From contig JAKJXP020000041.1 in assembly GCA_022225965.2 (NCBI GenBank), positions 62,001-126,000 of the forward strand: 64,000 nt of DNA, given 5' to 3'. The stretch is from Diatrype stigma. Lineage: Eukaryota; Ascomycota; Sordariomycetes; Xylariales; Diatrypaceae. The notes under the pieces are model-generated. The model was not told the origin of the DNA and did no database searches. It worked only from the letters and a program-made list of their open reading frames with translations. Below, piece after piece: positions 1 through 12,890 of this stretch (position 1 is the first letter of the stretch; the number at the start of each line of letters is the position of its first letter). The translations under genes and the position numbers were made by a program.

Positions 1-3000
1 ACGGCATGGAAATGGTAACACATTGTGATGACCATGGAGCTAGGATAGGAGCTTCTGCTGCGAGACGGGGAACCACTGCTGCATGACTGGCGTCAATGAG
101 AGAATATCCAACGGGGAGGACTGGTTTGAGGATCCCATAGTGCTGATAGGTGGCCTTGCTTTCTCGTCTATGTCGGAGTGCATGCTAGGCGACCACGCTT
201 GTGGTTTCCATGTGACCTGACCATGAATACCACGACGCTTTCTGGGCCGCGGCGGGCTTAACAGCGTAGTGGCAGTCTTGGTTTAATAAACCGATGGCCG
301 ATACAAGATACATGACAAGCCACTGGGCACCGGGCAGTGAGTGTCTAGGGCTATCCTCCTCCATGGGTAGCTTGCCATTACAGTTACTTACCCGCCTGAA
401 GCTTGATACTCTGCTGTGGTACATCCCTAGAAAACTCCAGGCATCTCGGGCTCTGGGTTCTGTGTTTTACAGTGGAATCTAAAATTTGTAGGTATTCGGA
501 AGCCTAGAGGGCCTACGGATAGGGGGTGAGCATTGTTCTCTGGATGTACTAGTCATGACATATTCTGCTCAACCCCTTACTCTCCTCCCAAAGTTATGCC
601 ATGAATGCCATCGCAATTCACTAGACGTAGAGTTTGGTAGCGGCTTCATTTTCGTGATTGTCAATGCTTGAGATAGTGAGGCTGCCTACACCAGTGGCTG
701 GACTAGACATTAAGTAGCGAGAGCTTCTATGGCAAAGCTGAGCATCGAAAATTACCTGAACCTGGAACCGATCGCCTCTGAGGATAAGGGGGATGTAACA
801 CCCCGACACCCAGCTGGAAGCCGCTGGGGAAAGGCCATCATAGCCCTTACGATCTTTATGAAGATTATTTGATCGACCTTCTAGGCATTTACTAGCAGAG
901 TTGAAGTAGTACACTTAGGAACAAACCCAGCCTACACAATAAGCCTACGGATATGCCAGAAACATAGTTTTGATGTGGAATACCAACCAATTCAGCTACA
1001 GACATGATCATTCGATATATAAACCTACGGACATAGCTCAACTTGGACTCTTGATTGAGACCTCTCTCTTCATCATATCGCAAACCGGTCAGCACGATAC
1101 TTGTATAAAGAAAAGCACTCAGTAGCTAGATCGTTCCTATCACAGCAATATGCACGAGGTAGGTTGTCAAGGATTCCACAAGTAGCCAGGGGTCCCTAGC
1201 CGCCTAGGGAGTTAAAAGGGTGCTGGCCCGCAAGCGCCAACCGCACATAGAAGCCCATGCCTTGCCAGGTTGCTTACCTGGAATCCGAACGGCGCCCCTT
1301 GCCAGTAGATCCACAGACCACGATCGTGACCTGCGTGACCTACATACATATACAAGTACATGGCCGTGTCGCTTCACGTCAGCGTCGGCGCCATGGTTGA
1401 CTGTCTAATATTGAGACCTGGACCAGGTATTAATATCTATATATATTGACGAGCTCGGCACTGGCATCACTCGACGGTGCCGGCGAAGAGCCTCCAGGTC
1501 TCTTGCGTTGGGCAGATGAGATTGATTTGGTATTGACCCGTAACTAGTAGCCGAAAAGCCGAAAATCAGTCCCGTGAGTCCGTGTAACAGGACGAACCGG
1601 CCGTTATGAGCTTAGGGTCTCTATTTGCGTTTTCGATATGGCATGGATCATGAATTATAAGTTAGGGAGTCCGACCCTGTGGGTTAGAACTACAAGCTAT
1701 ATGCCACTTTTGCACGAATATTGCGGGTAGGTTTTGCTGGCATCCTCATCGCCCTTATAATGGGCAATCCTTGTGGGTTCGACGCCCTCAAAAGGGCTGC
1801 CCGCAGATGGGCCAAGCCCATCGCTTTCGGTCCCGATGGCACCTCGTTGAGAGCACATAACGATGCCAACGAACACCGTACTAATTCCCTACCTACCGAG
1901 CGAAAGTACTTTACCCGGTCTCACGTTCGTTGAAGGGATACTTTATAGCTTGGCCGTATTGACCTCAATGGTGCTGTCTGCAGACATGATGTTATTCGAA
2001 CCCATGTGGCGCAGTTACACGTTTGGCATGATCCCGGCAAGTGAGTTAGGGTTTTCCAGCAAGGGATGAGCTTCGCTGGCCCGCAGGATACCTGCATGCA
2101 TGTGTATAAGTCTGGGACTGCACCCCTCAACCTCGTCCCTATGCTGGGCCAACAGTGCAGGGACTTGCGGGGCCGATTCGGATTTTATATCGTACTTACC
2201 CATGGGCCATGGCATACTTCACAGTCCCGGCACTGTATATGTAATGACAAGCCGTGGTAGGCATCAGGAAGAGTGATAGGATACTTGTGGGAAAGAGGGT
2301 GGTTTCCTCGGAAGCTAGAAAGCCCAATGGTAGTGGGAAATGCGCTGTTTGTTTCTCCTAGTAAGACACACCGCTTCCAAGCGAAATGCAGTACACCTCG
2401 GAGAGACCCGTTCTTGCATGCGTCGGTTGCCTCTCAAAGGCGGTTGGATATGGATAGTCGCTTACTGCTTGGGAAGTCTTCAGGAGGGAGGCAATTGGAT
2501 TGACTACCTGCTTCGTAACACTATGGTTACCTGACCCTTTTCATCGAGACGCGGCCGCAGTTTTTACTTGAAGAGGACACCGACAGGCGAACGACGAGTC
2601 TTATGCGGTAGCATCCCATGTTTGAGCGCGGGTAGTCATAGTACTAAGTCCAGAGGATTCATCTGCTCTCACTCTCATATATGTCTCTCCTGTTGGGGTT
2701 TGAGTTGGTGTGTTACGAGCGAAAAACCTCAAAGTCCTCCAGGAACCCCGCGCTAGGGGCAACATCATCCCAAACTACCATGTACGTCAACGCCTCGTAG
2801 ATAGGGGAGGGAACAAACCTAGGAGCGGTAGAAGACTAGCCTCTAAAGTCATCCTCGCATTCTACGTCCCCTCCCTCGCAGAAAGGTTGTGTTACACTGC
2901 ACCCAAGCCGAGACGACGACAGATTCCTTGCCTCCGGTTCGTCGCTTCATGGGCATTTATTTATTAGCGCAGCCCTTGCAGGAACCAACAACATTGTGAT

Positions 3001-4591
3001 AACAAGCCCGAGGTGCCTGAAGGTAGCTGGTAGATTGGAACTTACCTGCACTACTGCACCAATCGACAGAGGATGCGGAGCCTGCTCCGGTCCTCATCAG
3101 AAAAGCCAGAAAAGCCAGAGAAGAGCTCCACGAATCCCGAACAGCACGGCTTCCTCACACGACCCCCCCAAGCGCGACCTAGGCAGCCGCCAGGTTTTTC
3201 TCTACGTGACAGTCCCACAGCTTCAGCCGATGAGCACGGCACACATACGTGGCTTGCTGATTCAACACAGTATTTCCACCTCCATGATGGGCTATCCAGA
3301 ATATAACTGGGGATATGGGGATATATGTACACAGGTAGTATATAGGTATGCAAACGATGTCACCCTCCAATGGCTAGCTATATCGCTCAATGACCACCTA
3401 CGTATATTTATATTCCACGGCGGAATTGTTCATCAGACAGCCACGGGCGAATAGGGGACGTAGACGATGACAAAGATATATATTGGACGCCCCCTAGTCT
3501 CTTAAGAACGGCTCCACCGTGGTTCGCGATTGAACGAACCCAATAGGATGACGAGCCGTGCAAAGCCGCGCCTGTGTGTGTGTGTGTTGCTAGTCTAAGC
3601 GGAGCGGTTTTATGGGTAGGTAGTAGGGCTGCCGGGTGAGACGCCAGATCTGTGATTGCGATGCCATCATGCCCGCATTCGCCGTCCTCCGCACCTCCAT
3701 GTCAAAAGAGGGAGATGTAGAAGTGCGAGATGTAACTAGTAAATAATACCTACCGCCATTGCGAAAGAACGAAGGGGTTGCTGAAAAAAGAGCCGCACGC
3801 ACGCACGCACGCACCCAAATTACCGTCAACTCTCCAGCTCCAACCGGCCGGTTATCTCGGATCCCGTCAATGCCAACTTCACTCCCGTCTCGACCTTTGC
3901 GTTCACATGTTCGTCCCAGATGGAATAAACGTAGCAATGCCAAGCTTCGAGATGGCCAGCTCCCACGTTCCCACCCCCGAACCTCTGTCAAATGCTGGCA
4001 GCCGAGTGGACCCGCGTAATCCTCGCCGGCGACGGGAGCTAGCCTGGCCTGGGTAAGATTCTCCGAGGGCTGCGAGGGGGTGCTGGAGATGCTGGAGGTG
4101 CCCCGGAGGTGCAAGCTGGAATCTCGATGTCGAACCTCGATATGTTGGGCGAGTGGAGAGAGTATTATATGCATAAGGGAGGGAGATGATGACTAGGTAC
4201 TGAAGTTATAACTCAGGTAGTCTAGAGTGCAATTGTGATGGGAACTTGGAAGTCTCAGTCACCTGACGCTGGGTCTACGGCAGCTGGACACGGACCACAC
4301 GCACGCTAGGAATTCCCAGCGGGGTGCTTCAGGGAGGGAGCTAGGTACCTACGATCGAGGTACCTACCAGGTATGTAGGTATGTCTTACCTGTATGTACA
4401 TACATGTACGTAGGTAAGTACCTTCACTTGCAATCCCGAACCGCCCGATTCGATCCAACCGATTCCTCCTCAGCCTCGGCGTTGATCTCTCTCTGATCTC
4501 CAGGCCCAGGCTTCCCAACCCAAAATTTCTCCCCCCTATACACGAGAACTGCAGTTCCGTTGTCTGTCCATCAGAAACAGCCAGCCACACA
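1..4591. other. gene-free stretch upstream of COQ9
   Basis: No reading frame here looks like a conserved protein. The longest open frames (about 150 codons at 2996-3454 on + and 194 codons at 3590-4174 on -) have irregular composition and no recognisable motif. The DNA is mixed-composition intergenic sequence with short microsatellites: TG repeats near 3577-3589 and ACGC repeats near 3796-3815. A cluster of TACCTACC/GGTACCTA motifs at about 4340-4420 lies 170-250 bp ahead of the COQ9 start and may belong to its promoter. The phrase CCTACGGA(T/C)A recurs near 510, 940 and 1021, perhaps traces of an old repeat. A lineage-specific or non-coding gene cannot be excluded. Confidence 0.5.
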
Positions 4592-6256
4592 ATGGCACCT
4601 TCACGGGCATTTGTTGCGAGAATAGCTCCGCTATGCCGACCTGCGCGGAATCTCCATCTCTGCCGCCCCTCCGCCTCTTCCTTGCTGGGCGGCAAAGGGC
4701 AGTTCGCCGCGCCCCCCTCCTCGGCGGCGGCGGCGGGGACGGCGGGGATGACGGCGGCAGCGTTGCCTCGTCTCTACCACTCGTATGACCACCCACCGCC
4801 GCCGGGCGTCTTCAACCCGACCGAGCGAGCGATCCTTTCCGCTGCGTACGCCCACGTCCCTGAGCACGGCTTCACCCAGAGCGCCCTCTCCTTGGGCGCC
4901 CGGGACGCCGGCTACCTCGATATCAGCACCAATGTGCTCCCCGACGGCCCCTTTAGCCTCATCCGGTACCATCTCGTCACACAGCGGGAGGCCCTCGCGC
5001 CCAAGAGCAGGGAAATCTTCAACACCGCCACCACTACCGCCGCCACACAGCCAGGAGAGGAGGCCCCCTACTCACTGCCGGCAGGAGGGCAGTGGACGGT
5101 CGGCGACAAGGTCGAGCGCTTGACGTGGGAGAGGCTGCTGGGAAATCGGAATGTGAACCATCGCTGGCAAGAGGTAGGTCCTAAGATAACAATATCATAT
5201 CATGTAAATCATATCACGTTGATAGGGTATCGTCCCTCCTCACCCCTCCCCCCTCCCGCCTTCCCGCCCCCCCTTTCTCTTTCTGCGTCATTGGCCCCTT
5301 TCTTGCTTCCACACGCACATGCACTTACACTCACGCCCATGCCCATGCCGTTCTTCTTCCCCAATCCTCCGCGCCGGACCCCATTCTACCATTCTACAGA
5401 GAGATGGTCGGTCCAATGGTGACGCCACGCATTCACTTGCTATGTTATGTATGCTACGTGGTTGAAGAACCGTCCGTCATACATATCCTCTTCCTACCTG
5501 TCCCTGTCTGCCCCTCACCCGTCTGTCCGTCTGCATCCCACGCCCACGGGCATATACACCTACATTACATACATACGTACGTACGTACATATGCACGTTC
5601 GCACACATCCCGCGCGTGCCTAGACCCAGGGAGACCGATTGGTTCGAACGCATTGCCGTCCCCGCCAATCTGGACACGCAACGCACGTCTTTCGCTCGCT
5701 CGCTCGCTCCCTCCCTGCCTACATGCATACTCCATCTCCATATCTACATACATATGCGACCATGACCACCTGCTTGCTTACTGACCTGACCTTACCTTAC
5801 CTACCCATCGCATCCATCTTCTCTCTTTTCTTACATCCCCCATATCATCCTCCTCCCCTTCCCTCCCCCCCCCCACGCTACTGTACCTCATCAGCTCACC
5901 GGTTTCCCCAACGGGACTAGTAGGCCCTAGCCGTGATGGCGCAGCCGTCGCGCGCGGCGCCCTCGCTGCGCGAGCTGGCGCTGCTGGCGGACGAGATCTG
6001 CCACCTGGCGGGCGACGCGTCGGTCGACCCCTCGTGGTACGCCAAGCGCGCCTCCCTGTCCGCCGTCTACGTCGCCTCCGAGCTGTTCATGACCAACGAC
6101 CGGTCCGCCGGCCACGCCGAGACGCGCGACTTCCTGCGCCGCCGCCTCGAGGAGGCGAGCCGCGCCGCCGGCGCTCTCGGCAGCGTCGCCCAGTGGGTCG
6201 GGTTCACGGCCTCGGCGGGCGTCAACCTGCTGAGGAGCAAGGGCGCCAGGATCTAA
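4592..6256 (+). CDS. COQ9: ubiquinone biosynthesis protein COQ9, mitochondrial
   Basis: Two exons, 4592-5173 and 5924-6256, give 304 aa. COQ9 is a lipid-binding member of the mitochondrial CoQ synthome that presents CoQ intermediates to COQ7 on the matrix face of the inner membrane. The first 35 or so residues are Arg-rich and free of acidic residues (MAPSRAFVARIAPL...), as expected of a mitochondrial targeting peptide. The body carries family phrases: the stretch ending YLDISTNVLPDGPF, and after the splice ALAVMAQPSR, LADEICHLAGDASVDPSWY and ELFMTNDRSA. The splice is phase 0 (NHRWQE joined to ALAVMAQP) with donor GTAGGT and acceptor CTAGTAG. The ATG at 4592 is chosen because it heads the presequence. 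The 750-nt intron is unusually long for this window, and exon 2 is much richer in G+C than the flanks. Confidence 0.93.
5174..5923 (+). other. COQ9: long intron of COQ9
   Basis: This 750-nt intron runs from donor GTAGGT to acceptor CTAGTAG, with a GCTCAC branch-like site near 5894-5899 and a strong pyrimidine tract just upstream. It is several times longer than most introns in the window. It is packed with simple sequence: ACGT/ACAT steps around 5565-5592, GCTCGCTCGCTC near 5693-5707, and C-runs near 5855-5877. No other coding exon is evident inside it. The reading frame closes when it is removed. Confidence 0.8.
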
Positions 6257-8282
6257 AGAAGCTAGGTATCTAGTCAAAAAAACCGTTCAATCGAACTCGG
6301 ATTTTGATCTGGCTTGGTCTATGGGATCCGATCCCCGATCCCGATCCCGATCCCGATCCGATCTCAGGTCGGAAGGGTCGCTCAGATCGGAAGGATCGCT
6401 CGGCCCTGGACGAAATTAGCAGTCTCTTCGACTAGCTAGGTACGTAGTTGTGGAGTTAGGTAAGTGATGTAAATCAAGTTCGGTTAGGTTAGGTAGATCA
6501 AAATGGGTAGGCAAAATAGGCAACCGGGCGGGCAAGCAGGGAGGCAGGCAGGCAGGCAGGAAAAACAAGGCGCGTCAGTCTACCATTATCGCTGCTGCCG
6601 TTTCGCTAGGTATTATCGAGATCCAGACCCCAGACCCCGAACCCAGACCCAGGCCGGAGGCGCGGAAACGATGTGTCACATTTATGACATGCATGCATGC
6701 ATGAATATGCACACAAAGATGCATTCATGCATGCATACAATGGATATGCGATGTGCAAGGAAGAAAGCGACATTAGCAGTAGCAACAGAACAGGCGAGGA
6801 AGAGAGGGCTAGCTAACGGGGCAAAAGGGGTCGGGGTGGTGGAAGCTGGAAGATTGTCGAGCCTTGCCATGTTGTACGATATTATCAATATAGGCATCTA
6901 TTTATCTATTCACCTCCTTTACTCTACTTCCCTGTATTATTTATGCCTTCGGTAGGTATGTAGGTAACTGGGTAATTTAATACCTCCTAGGTAGGCATTC
7001 GAAGTAGACCGGCGTGGCTTCCATAGTCAACCCCCTTGCAAGCATTATATGACATATCAAGTTTATCAAGTCGTCAAGTGTATACCTACCTAATATACCT
7101 ATGTACCTATTTACTCACCCATACATGTACGGGTTCGTCAGGGGACCGCGGAAAGTGTCGCGTATGCATGGTCAAGCCTGTTCGGGGCGTAGTCGGCATG
7201 GCTTCTTCTCTGCTACGTCTTGGGGTGCTTTCTTGCTCTCTCTCCCCGTTGCCGTACATCATCTCTTCGAATCGCAGGCAGGCAAATACCTACATGAGGC
7301 AGACTACAGTAAGGAATCTCCAACCTTGCTTCAACTTGCACTGACCGGTGTGGGGTCGGTCGTCAGTCGTGCATATTTTTCCTGCCGTTTCATGCAAGCA
7401 GGTCGGTACATAGGTAGGGAGGTAGGTAAGCTATGTGCGTACGGCAACGGAAAATGGGACGAAGACCTGTCAGGCAGGCAGGCAAGGCAAGGCAGTAAGT
7501 ACCTAGTAGGTAGGACCTGCGAGGCCTCCCAAGTTGCGATGAAAATGAATGGCTACATGGATAGATTCGATGGATCGTCGATTCGACTTTGACTTTGACT
7601 TTGACAAATCTTGCCTCCTGACCCGAGTTCGCTACCCAGTCTAGTCATCAGCTGTGAATATCTACCTACGCACACAGAAGTTGCCTAGGCTGGTCCGCTT
7701 GTACATCCCGTGGGTCAGCACCTCGCAGCAGCAGCGGCAATGCTATAGTAGTACTATGTAACATGTCTAGCTAGCCAGCCTGCCGCCCAGCCAGCCTATC
7801 CATGAAACCGGTCGGTCTCCAGTCAGTCGGCTGTAACCCCACGAGGACAGAGATGCATAGGCATGTATGCGGGCAGGCAGGCGGGCAGGCAGGCAGGCAG
7901 GCTAGGTAGATAGTCTATATTGACGAGGCCAAGGACGCGAGAAAAGGGCAGCCATCATGCAAGCTCCCAATAGAAACTCTCGATCAAGCCTCCCAGACTT
8001 CTAATAAGATACCTAGACAGGCAAACGTTATGTACATCCTTCCCCCAATGCGGATGCCAAGCAGCCAGTATCGCCGGCTGAGCTTGACTTTGAGCCCCCC
8101 CTCCGTCCCTCCTTATAAGTCTACTCCTACCTCGAACGCCTGCCTCGACTCGGGAACCAGAAACCCCAATCAGAGCCGAATGGATACTGATACATCCCCT
8201 TTTCTCCTTTCCCATTCCCATTCCCTCTTCCGTAAAAACACCCAAGAAACATGACGTTTTAGTAGGGATCTTAGGACCGCGC
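6257..8282. other. COQ9/SMC6 intergenic region (convergent), simple repeats
   Basis: This 2-kb stretch lies between the 3' ends of COQ9 (+) and SMC6 (-). I see no supportable gene. It holds tandem CCGATC units near 6330-6360, GGCA repeats at 6542-6560, CATGCATG runs near 6689-6735, three GACTTT units at 7585-7605, GGCA/GGGC repeats at 7871-7902 and many TAGGTAGGTA motifs. The open frames at 6503-6955 and 7101-7592 are made largely of these repeats and are probably not coding. Confidence 0.55.
7871..7902. repeat. (GGCA)n microsatellite
   Basis: Tandem GGCA/GGGC units are read directly in the sequence. A shorter tract of the same motif lies at 6542-6560. Both are in the COQ9-SMC6 intergenic region. 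Confidence 0.85.
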
Positions 8283-11200
8283 TCAGTGATCCACAAGCGT
8301 CCGCTGCCGGGGATCCGTAAGTCTGCAAGGCGGAAGATGTTAGTCGAGGTGTATTGCCATATACGGAGAACCATGCTTCTCGCTGCCGCAGGATTGTCCG
8401 TGTGCGTGAGGATGAACAGGTGATGATGAGCAACGTACCTGATGATCTTCACATCCTTGTCTATATTAGCACGGCCCTCGATGGCGTTAGGCGTAATGAG
8501 GATGAATTGCTTGCCGACCGAGCGTCGGGCAGCCGTGATCTGCAAAAAAGTTCGGTTAGCAGGGGTTCCCCGTCTGCGTTTGCCGCGTGCGGAACACCGA
8601 GGGGGGATGCCGTCACGACGAAAAGGAAAAGACTTACCAGCATGTTTGTGCTGATTTTACGATTCACATTGTCCATGAAGACATCGAATTCATCGAGACA
8701 CCGCAGTGGAGAACCTATCGCGTCCCAAATAGCGAGTAGAAGGCATATAGACGAGAATGACTTCTCCCCACCCGAGAGCGTCTTGGTGTTACGACCGGAT
8801 TCGTTCCTCTTGGCCCCGTCTGGCTCAACTTGGATTTCGAGCTTCTTGGACTTGTGGTCTAATAGGAGCTTCCCTCGGAACTTGCGCTCGCTGAGGAGGT
8901 AGGCAAAATTGACTCGGGCGTGGGCGGAGATGAGCCGCTGGAAATATCTCCATTTCTCTAGGCGGGTACTGAGGGCCTGCTTTAGGCCGTCGACTAGCGA
9001 AAGTAGACTCTTGTGGTGCTTCTTTTGATCGCGATATTCTTGTATTGCCTGTGACGCGCGGCTGTGTATTTCTTCGTCCGTAGCACCAAGCTGGCTTCGG
9101 ATCTTTTTTAGCTGCTCGCGCAGGGTATTATACTTGCGCTCCAAGGACGCGTGGGTCTCGCCTTCCGGAATGAAGACACGCTCGGGACAGGCCTGGGTAG
9201 CCTTCTCGGTATATTCCTCTACAACTGCGATTTGACGATCCCTCGAGCTCTCGGCTTGCGTCTTGGCCACTTTCGCTAGCTCGTGTGCCTGGTGCACTTG
9301 GTTCTTCTCGACAAGAATGACCCGTCGAATCTCTTCCCGTCTCTTGACCCTGTCCTCCGCCTTAGCGATCTTCGCCTTGTATTCCTGTGCTGCTTGTTTC
9401 GCATTGGAGTATTCCTGCTTGAGGTCCTCCACCTCCTTGTTGAGCTCCTGCTTCTGTACAGCAAGCTCGCCGTATTGGTTGCCATAATGGTCCATCTGTC
9501 TCTGAGCATCTACGAGGTCTTCTTTTAGACTTTGCAACCTAGCATCGGCACCATCAAACGTATCCATTTCTGCGTTGATTCGATCAATGCGTACTTGGGC
9601 TTGCGTTGACTCCTTCTTCAGTTCAGCTGTCCTTTTTTTATGTTGTGTCACGGCCCGTGAGCAGCGATCAACCTTTTGCTGGATCGCTTTCCTTGCAACT
9701 TCGAGCTCTTTCAGTTCGGCACGTAGCTGCTCTATGTGTTCCCTTTGGAAACCAATTTGAGTCTCCGCGTCCGACTTCATGCGCGGCTTCTGGTTGTAGT
9801 TAGGTTGGATGGGTGACGAACCGAGGTTTCCGACGCCTTTGTTGGTGATGCGAATACCCTCGTCCCGTTTTGTGTCGTGAAAAGTCAAGCAGGCAGCAAC
9901 ATTTCGGGGTGGTGGGCCATCAATCATGACCTTTTGCGCATCTTCTCTCCTTTCGACAAGAATAATCTGTTCGATCTGAGCCTGGATGACTAGTTGATCT
10001 CTGACCATAGGCTCGTCGAACTTGAGCACTCGCAAGACTGTATCGAATCGATTGTCTGGTTCTCTTAAGTTGTTGAGAGCGGTCCTAGGCGCGATAAGAA
10101 CGGAAGTGCCCCCTACGTGAAGCCTATCCATATGAGATTGCAGCCGCCGCTGATCAGGTCGACTCAAAACAATGAAGGCGCCGAGATGCCCCTGCAGAGT
10201 TTTTTCAAGAATTGCCGACCATTTAGGCTTCGTGAGTTGTATGAAACTACCGATAGGCCCAATTGGTTTCTGGGAGAACCCTTTATCGTTTTCAATGTCC
10301 CTTAGGAGTTGGGGCATCTTGGGGTCAAAGCCTGCAAAAGGGTGGACCCGATTTTGCGACAGATCCCGAAGTCTGCCCTCCGCCCCCTTTATATCTCTTT
10401 GCTTCCGCGCAACATGTTCTGCTGCAGTGTTATGCTCCTGCTCCGCGCTGGCGAACTCCTGCTCTAGACGCGGAAAATCTGCTGCATGGGTAGCCATCAT
10501 GGTTTGAATATCCTTCTCGGCCTGTTTAGCCTCATCAAGCTCCTTCTGCTTTTCAGCCAAGGCTCCGCCATTGACTCTTTCTAACTTCTCCTCCTCTTCG
10601 GCTATATTCTCCTCGTATATTTTGACCTTCTGTGACGCAGCCTGGAGTTGAGTGTGTATATCTCTTTCCTGCGTATGAGTTGCGACGAGGTTTTTCTTGG
10701 CCTCCTGATACTTGTTGTTGGCTTCATCTTCAGCTATCTTGACTTCTTCTTCGTCGTTATCAACGCGCTCTAGTTCCTGTTTGGCTTCTTGAATCACTTG
10801 GTCTACTTTCTCAAGCTCTTCCGTCTGCTTCGCTACTAACTCTCGGGTGCGTTCAATTTCTTGCTCAGCAGCAGTGATGGCGTCCTCTTTTGCTTTGAGG
10901 TCCTGCTCTACTTCGGCAACCTGGGACCAGATGAGTTGATTTCGGTAGAGGGTAGATTGCTGCCGCATCTCAGCGTTTTTGGTGACGGCATCCCGGAGCT
11001 TCACGGCCTTCTCGCACCTCTGCTTGAGTACGTCAATTGTGTCTTGAAACTCATACAGCTTAGCCTCGTTAGCCTCAAGGTATTCTTGAAGGAGTTGGTA
11101 ATCAGTGGAGAGTTGTTCAAGCTGGGTGCCCTGAACGAAGTATTTGTATTTGGTAGCAGGTGTTGCTGCGTTGAGGAATTGACGTGCATTGTCCTGGGAT

Positions 11201-12106
11201 AGCACGTTCAGCGGGTTGTCAACCTGTAGACAGAAATAATCAACCACGTCGTCAACATCCCCCTTCTTGGTAGAGATGGTTCGGTCAGTCTCGGTTTTTA
11301 GTTTGAACCCGCTGGTACCACTCTTGGTGAACCAGCGCTCGACGATGATGGATTCACCAAACTGGTCTGGCTTAAAGGCATCCGCGCCTTGGTTCTTGAT
11401 TTTGACACGTAAGCTAGCATGATCGCGGCCCTCTTTGACGAAGCTCCGCAGGCTGCCTCCACGGTTAGTAGCGCTCGCTTTGCCACCGAGACATAGGGTT
11501 ATGGCAGTCAATATAGCACTCTTGCCGCTTCCATTCTCCCCGACAATGAAATTGAGGAGTGGGCCGAGGTCGCAGTGTAATCTCTCGTGACACATGAAGT
11601 TGATGCATGTGATACTCTCGATGATAGCATTGAGCGCAGCATGGTTCTCGCCGATGAGTGTGGGACGGCTTTGTATGCGCTGTGTAGCTCGCGTGTCGTC
11701 GGATTCGGTGTTGTTTAGGTGCGTGAACCCGGCATCGCGCATCAACTCGTATTGCGAAAAGGCGGGGGGAGTGGGCGCTGCGTCGGCCCCTTGCATGGCC
11801 TGATCACCATCGTCGTCTTCTGAAATTTCACTCTGCTCCCGAGGCGTTGGATGCCCTTTCCTCCTGCTAGTTCCTACATCCGAGACGCGAGCTCTCTTTC
11901 GCTGTAGAGCCTCATGGTTAGCATAGACGAAGCACCACCCACCACCCACCACCCACCACCCACAATCAGAAAAAGGGTGTGCGAAGACCGACCGATTCAT
12001 TCCTAAGACTTGAGCTAGCCGTAGCAACGACAGCGTCAGAATCGCCGTCGTCCTCGAACGCAGCACGCCGAGAGCGCTTAGACGATGACGCGATGGCACC
12101 AGGCAT
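8283..12106 (-). CDS. SMC6: SMC6, Smc5-Smc6 complex ATPase subunit
   Basis: Four exons on the minus strand (12106-11993, 11901-8638, 8539-8439, 8322-8283) give 1172 aa, near the usual SMC6 size. With Smc5 it forms the nuclear SMC5/6 complex, which acts in recombinational repair and replication-fork stability. Visible parts: Walker A GENGSGKS at about residues 159-166, long heptad-rich coiled coils, a hinge from about residue 575 to 750 (GPIGSFIQLTKPKW...), ABC signature TLSGGEKS at about 1079, Walker B LRCLDEFD at about 1104-1111, and a C-terminal QFILITP segment. I begin at the ATG at 12106 because splicing a 91-nt intron (branch GCTAAC, acceptor CTACAG) joins a basic, serine-rich N-terminus in frame. 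The frame open further upstream reads repeat-derived residues. The donor of intron 1 (GTCGGT) is weak. The terminal LTDPRQRT peptide comes from a 40-nt last exon. Confidence 0.95.
11933..11962 (-). repeat. (CCACCCA)n / G-rich repeat in SMC6 intron 1
   Basis: Tandem CCACCCA-type units on the + strand read as GGGTGGT repeats on the SMC6 sense strand, inside the 91-nt intron 1. The G-tracts are spaced such that a quadruplex in the pre-mRNA is conceivable; this is inference. Confidence 0.7.
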
Positions 12107-12890
12107 AATGAATGGAGGTTAGAGGGGGAGGGCACAATTCGGTGGCTTCGTAGTTGTGGGTAGGCTACCGCCGACGCTGGAAAAAGGACTTCCCGGACTC
12201 GGAAGGCCTGGTTAGAATGTCATTCCCACGCCCGTATAATGCAGCGGGATATGGATATGGATATGGGCAGAGTCGTGATGCCGAGTTTGGTGTAAGCGAT
12301 AAAGTTGCATAACGTTAGGCGGGCTTTAATGGGGAAGACGCGACGAGAAAGCTGGACGCGCCTGCCATTGAGCACGGGCATTAGGCACGAAGCGGGAAGT
12401 GGCAGAGTGGGTAGGCACCTGCACTCATTAAACGCCTTGTCTGGATTAGCCTATAATTATATGAGTAGCAAGACTTGAGGACTTCCAAGGTTGCATAACC
12501 CCACCAAGCTATAGTCTGGAGCACTTCGAAGTTCAACTACGAGGTGGTACAACACCTACATACCTACCTAGTATGTACATATACTAGTAGTCACCCAATT
12601 GCTGAGGAGGATATGGAAAGTATTATAAGGTGAAATATCTATATTGTCTCATCTCATATGCACATAGCTGTATGAACGTGACTATCTACTACCCATTTCT
12701 GCCCTTGCAGTCTGTTATTGCTGAACAAGAGCTTAACCATACAAAACCAACCATACAAAACCAACATATACATGACAAGGGCTTTCAACTAGCATCTATC
12801 CCCAGCTAGAATCATCCATCAGCTTTGTTGGACTTTGAGGCACCATACTCGACGTGTACTTGTTACCCAGGCAAAAACCAGGCCTCCAAG
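12107..12890. promoter_or_regulatory. divergent promoter region SMC6 / ecdysoneless homologue
   Basis: The 784 bp between the two divergent start codons must hold both promoters and 5' UTRs. A TACATACCTACCTAGTATGTAC cluster lies around 12556-12580. A GATATGGATATGGATATGG repeat lies near 12247-12265. I see no further gene and no well-placed TATA box. Confidence 0.5.

Noticed and set aside
2996..4174. Open frames of 152 and 194 codons in the left gene-free region
   Set aside because: Composition changes abruptly along the frames, overlapping frames on the other strand are equally long, and no motif is present.
5625..5665. GGTTCGAAC, like a tRNA T-loop
   Set aside because: No paired 5-bp stem around it, no D arm or acceptor stem; it lies in the COQ9 intron.
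6503..6955. 150-codon frame after COQ9
   Set aside because: Built from GGCA, CATGCATG and CAGACC simple repeats; no recognisable domain.
12107..12135. Start of SMC6 upstream of 12106 by reading straight through intron 1
   Set aside because: That frame lacks ATG at its head and translates the CCACCCA repeat; splicing restores a normal basic N-terminus in frame.
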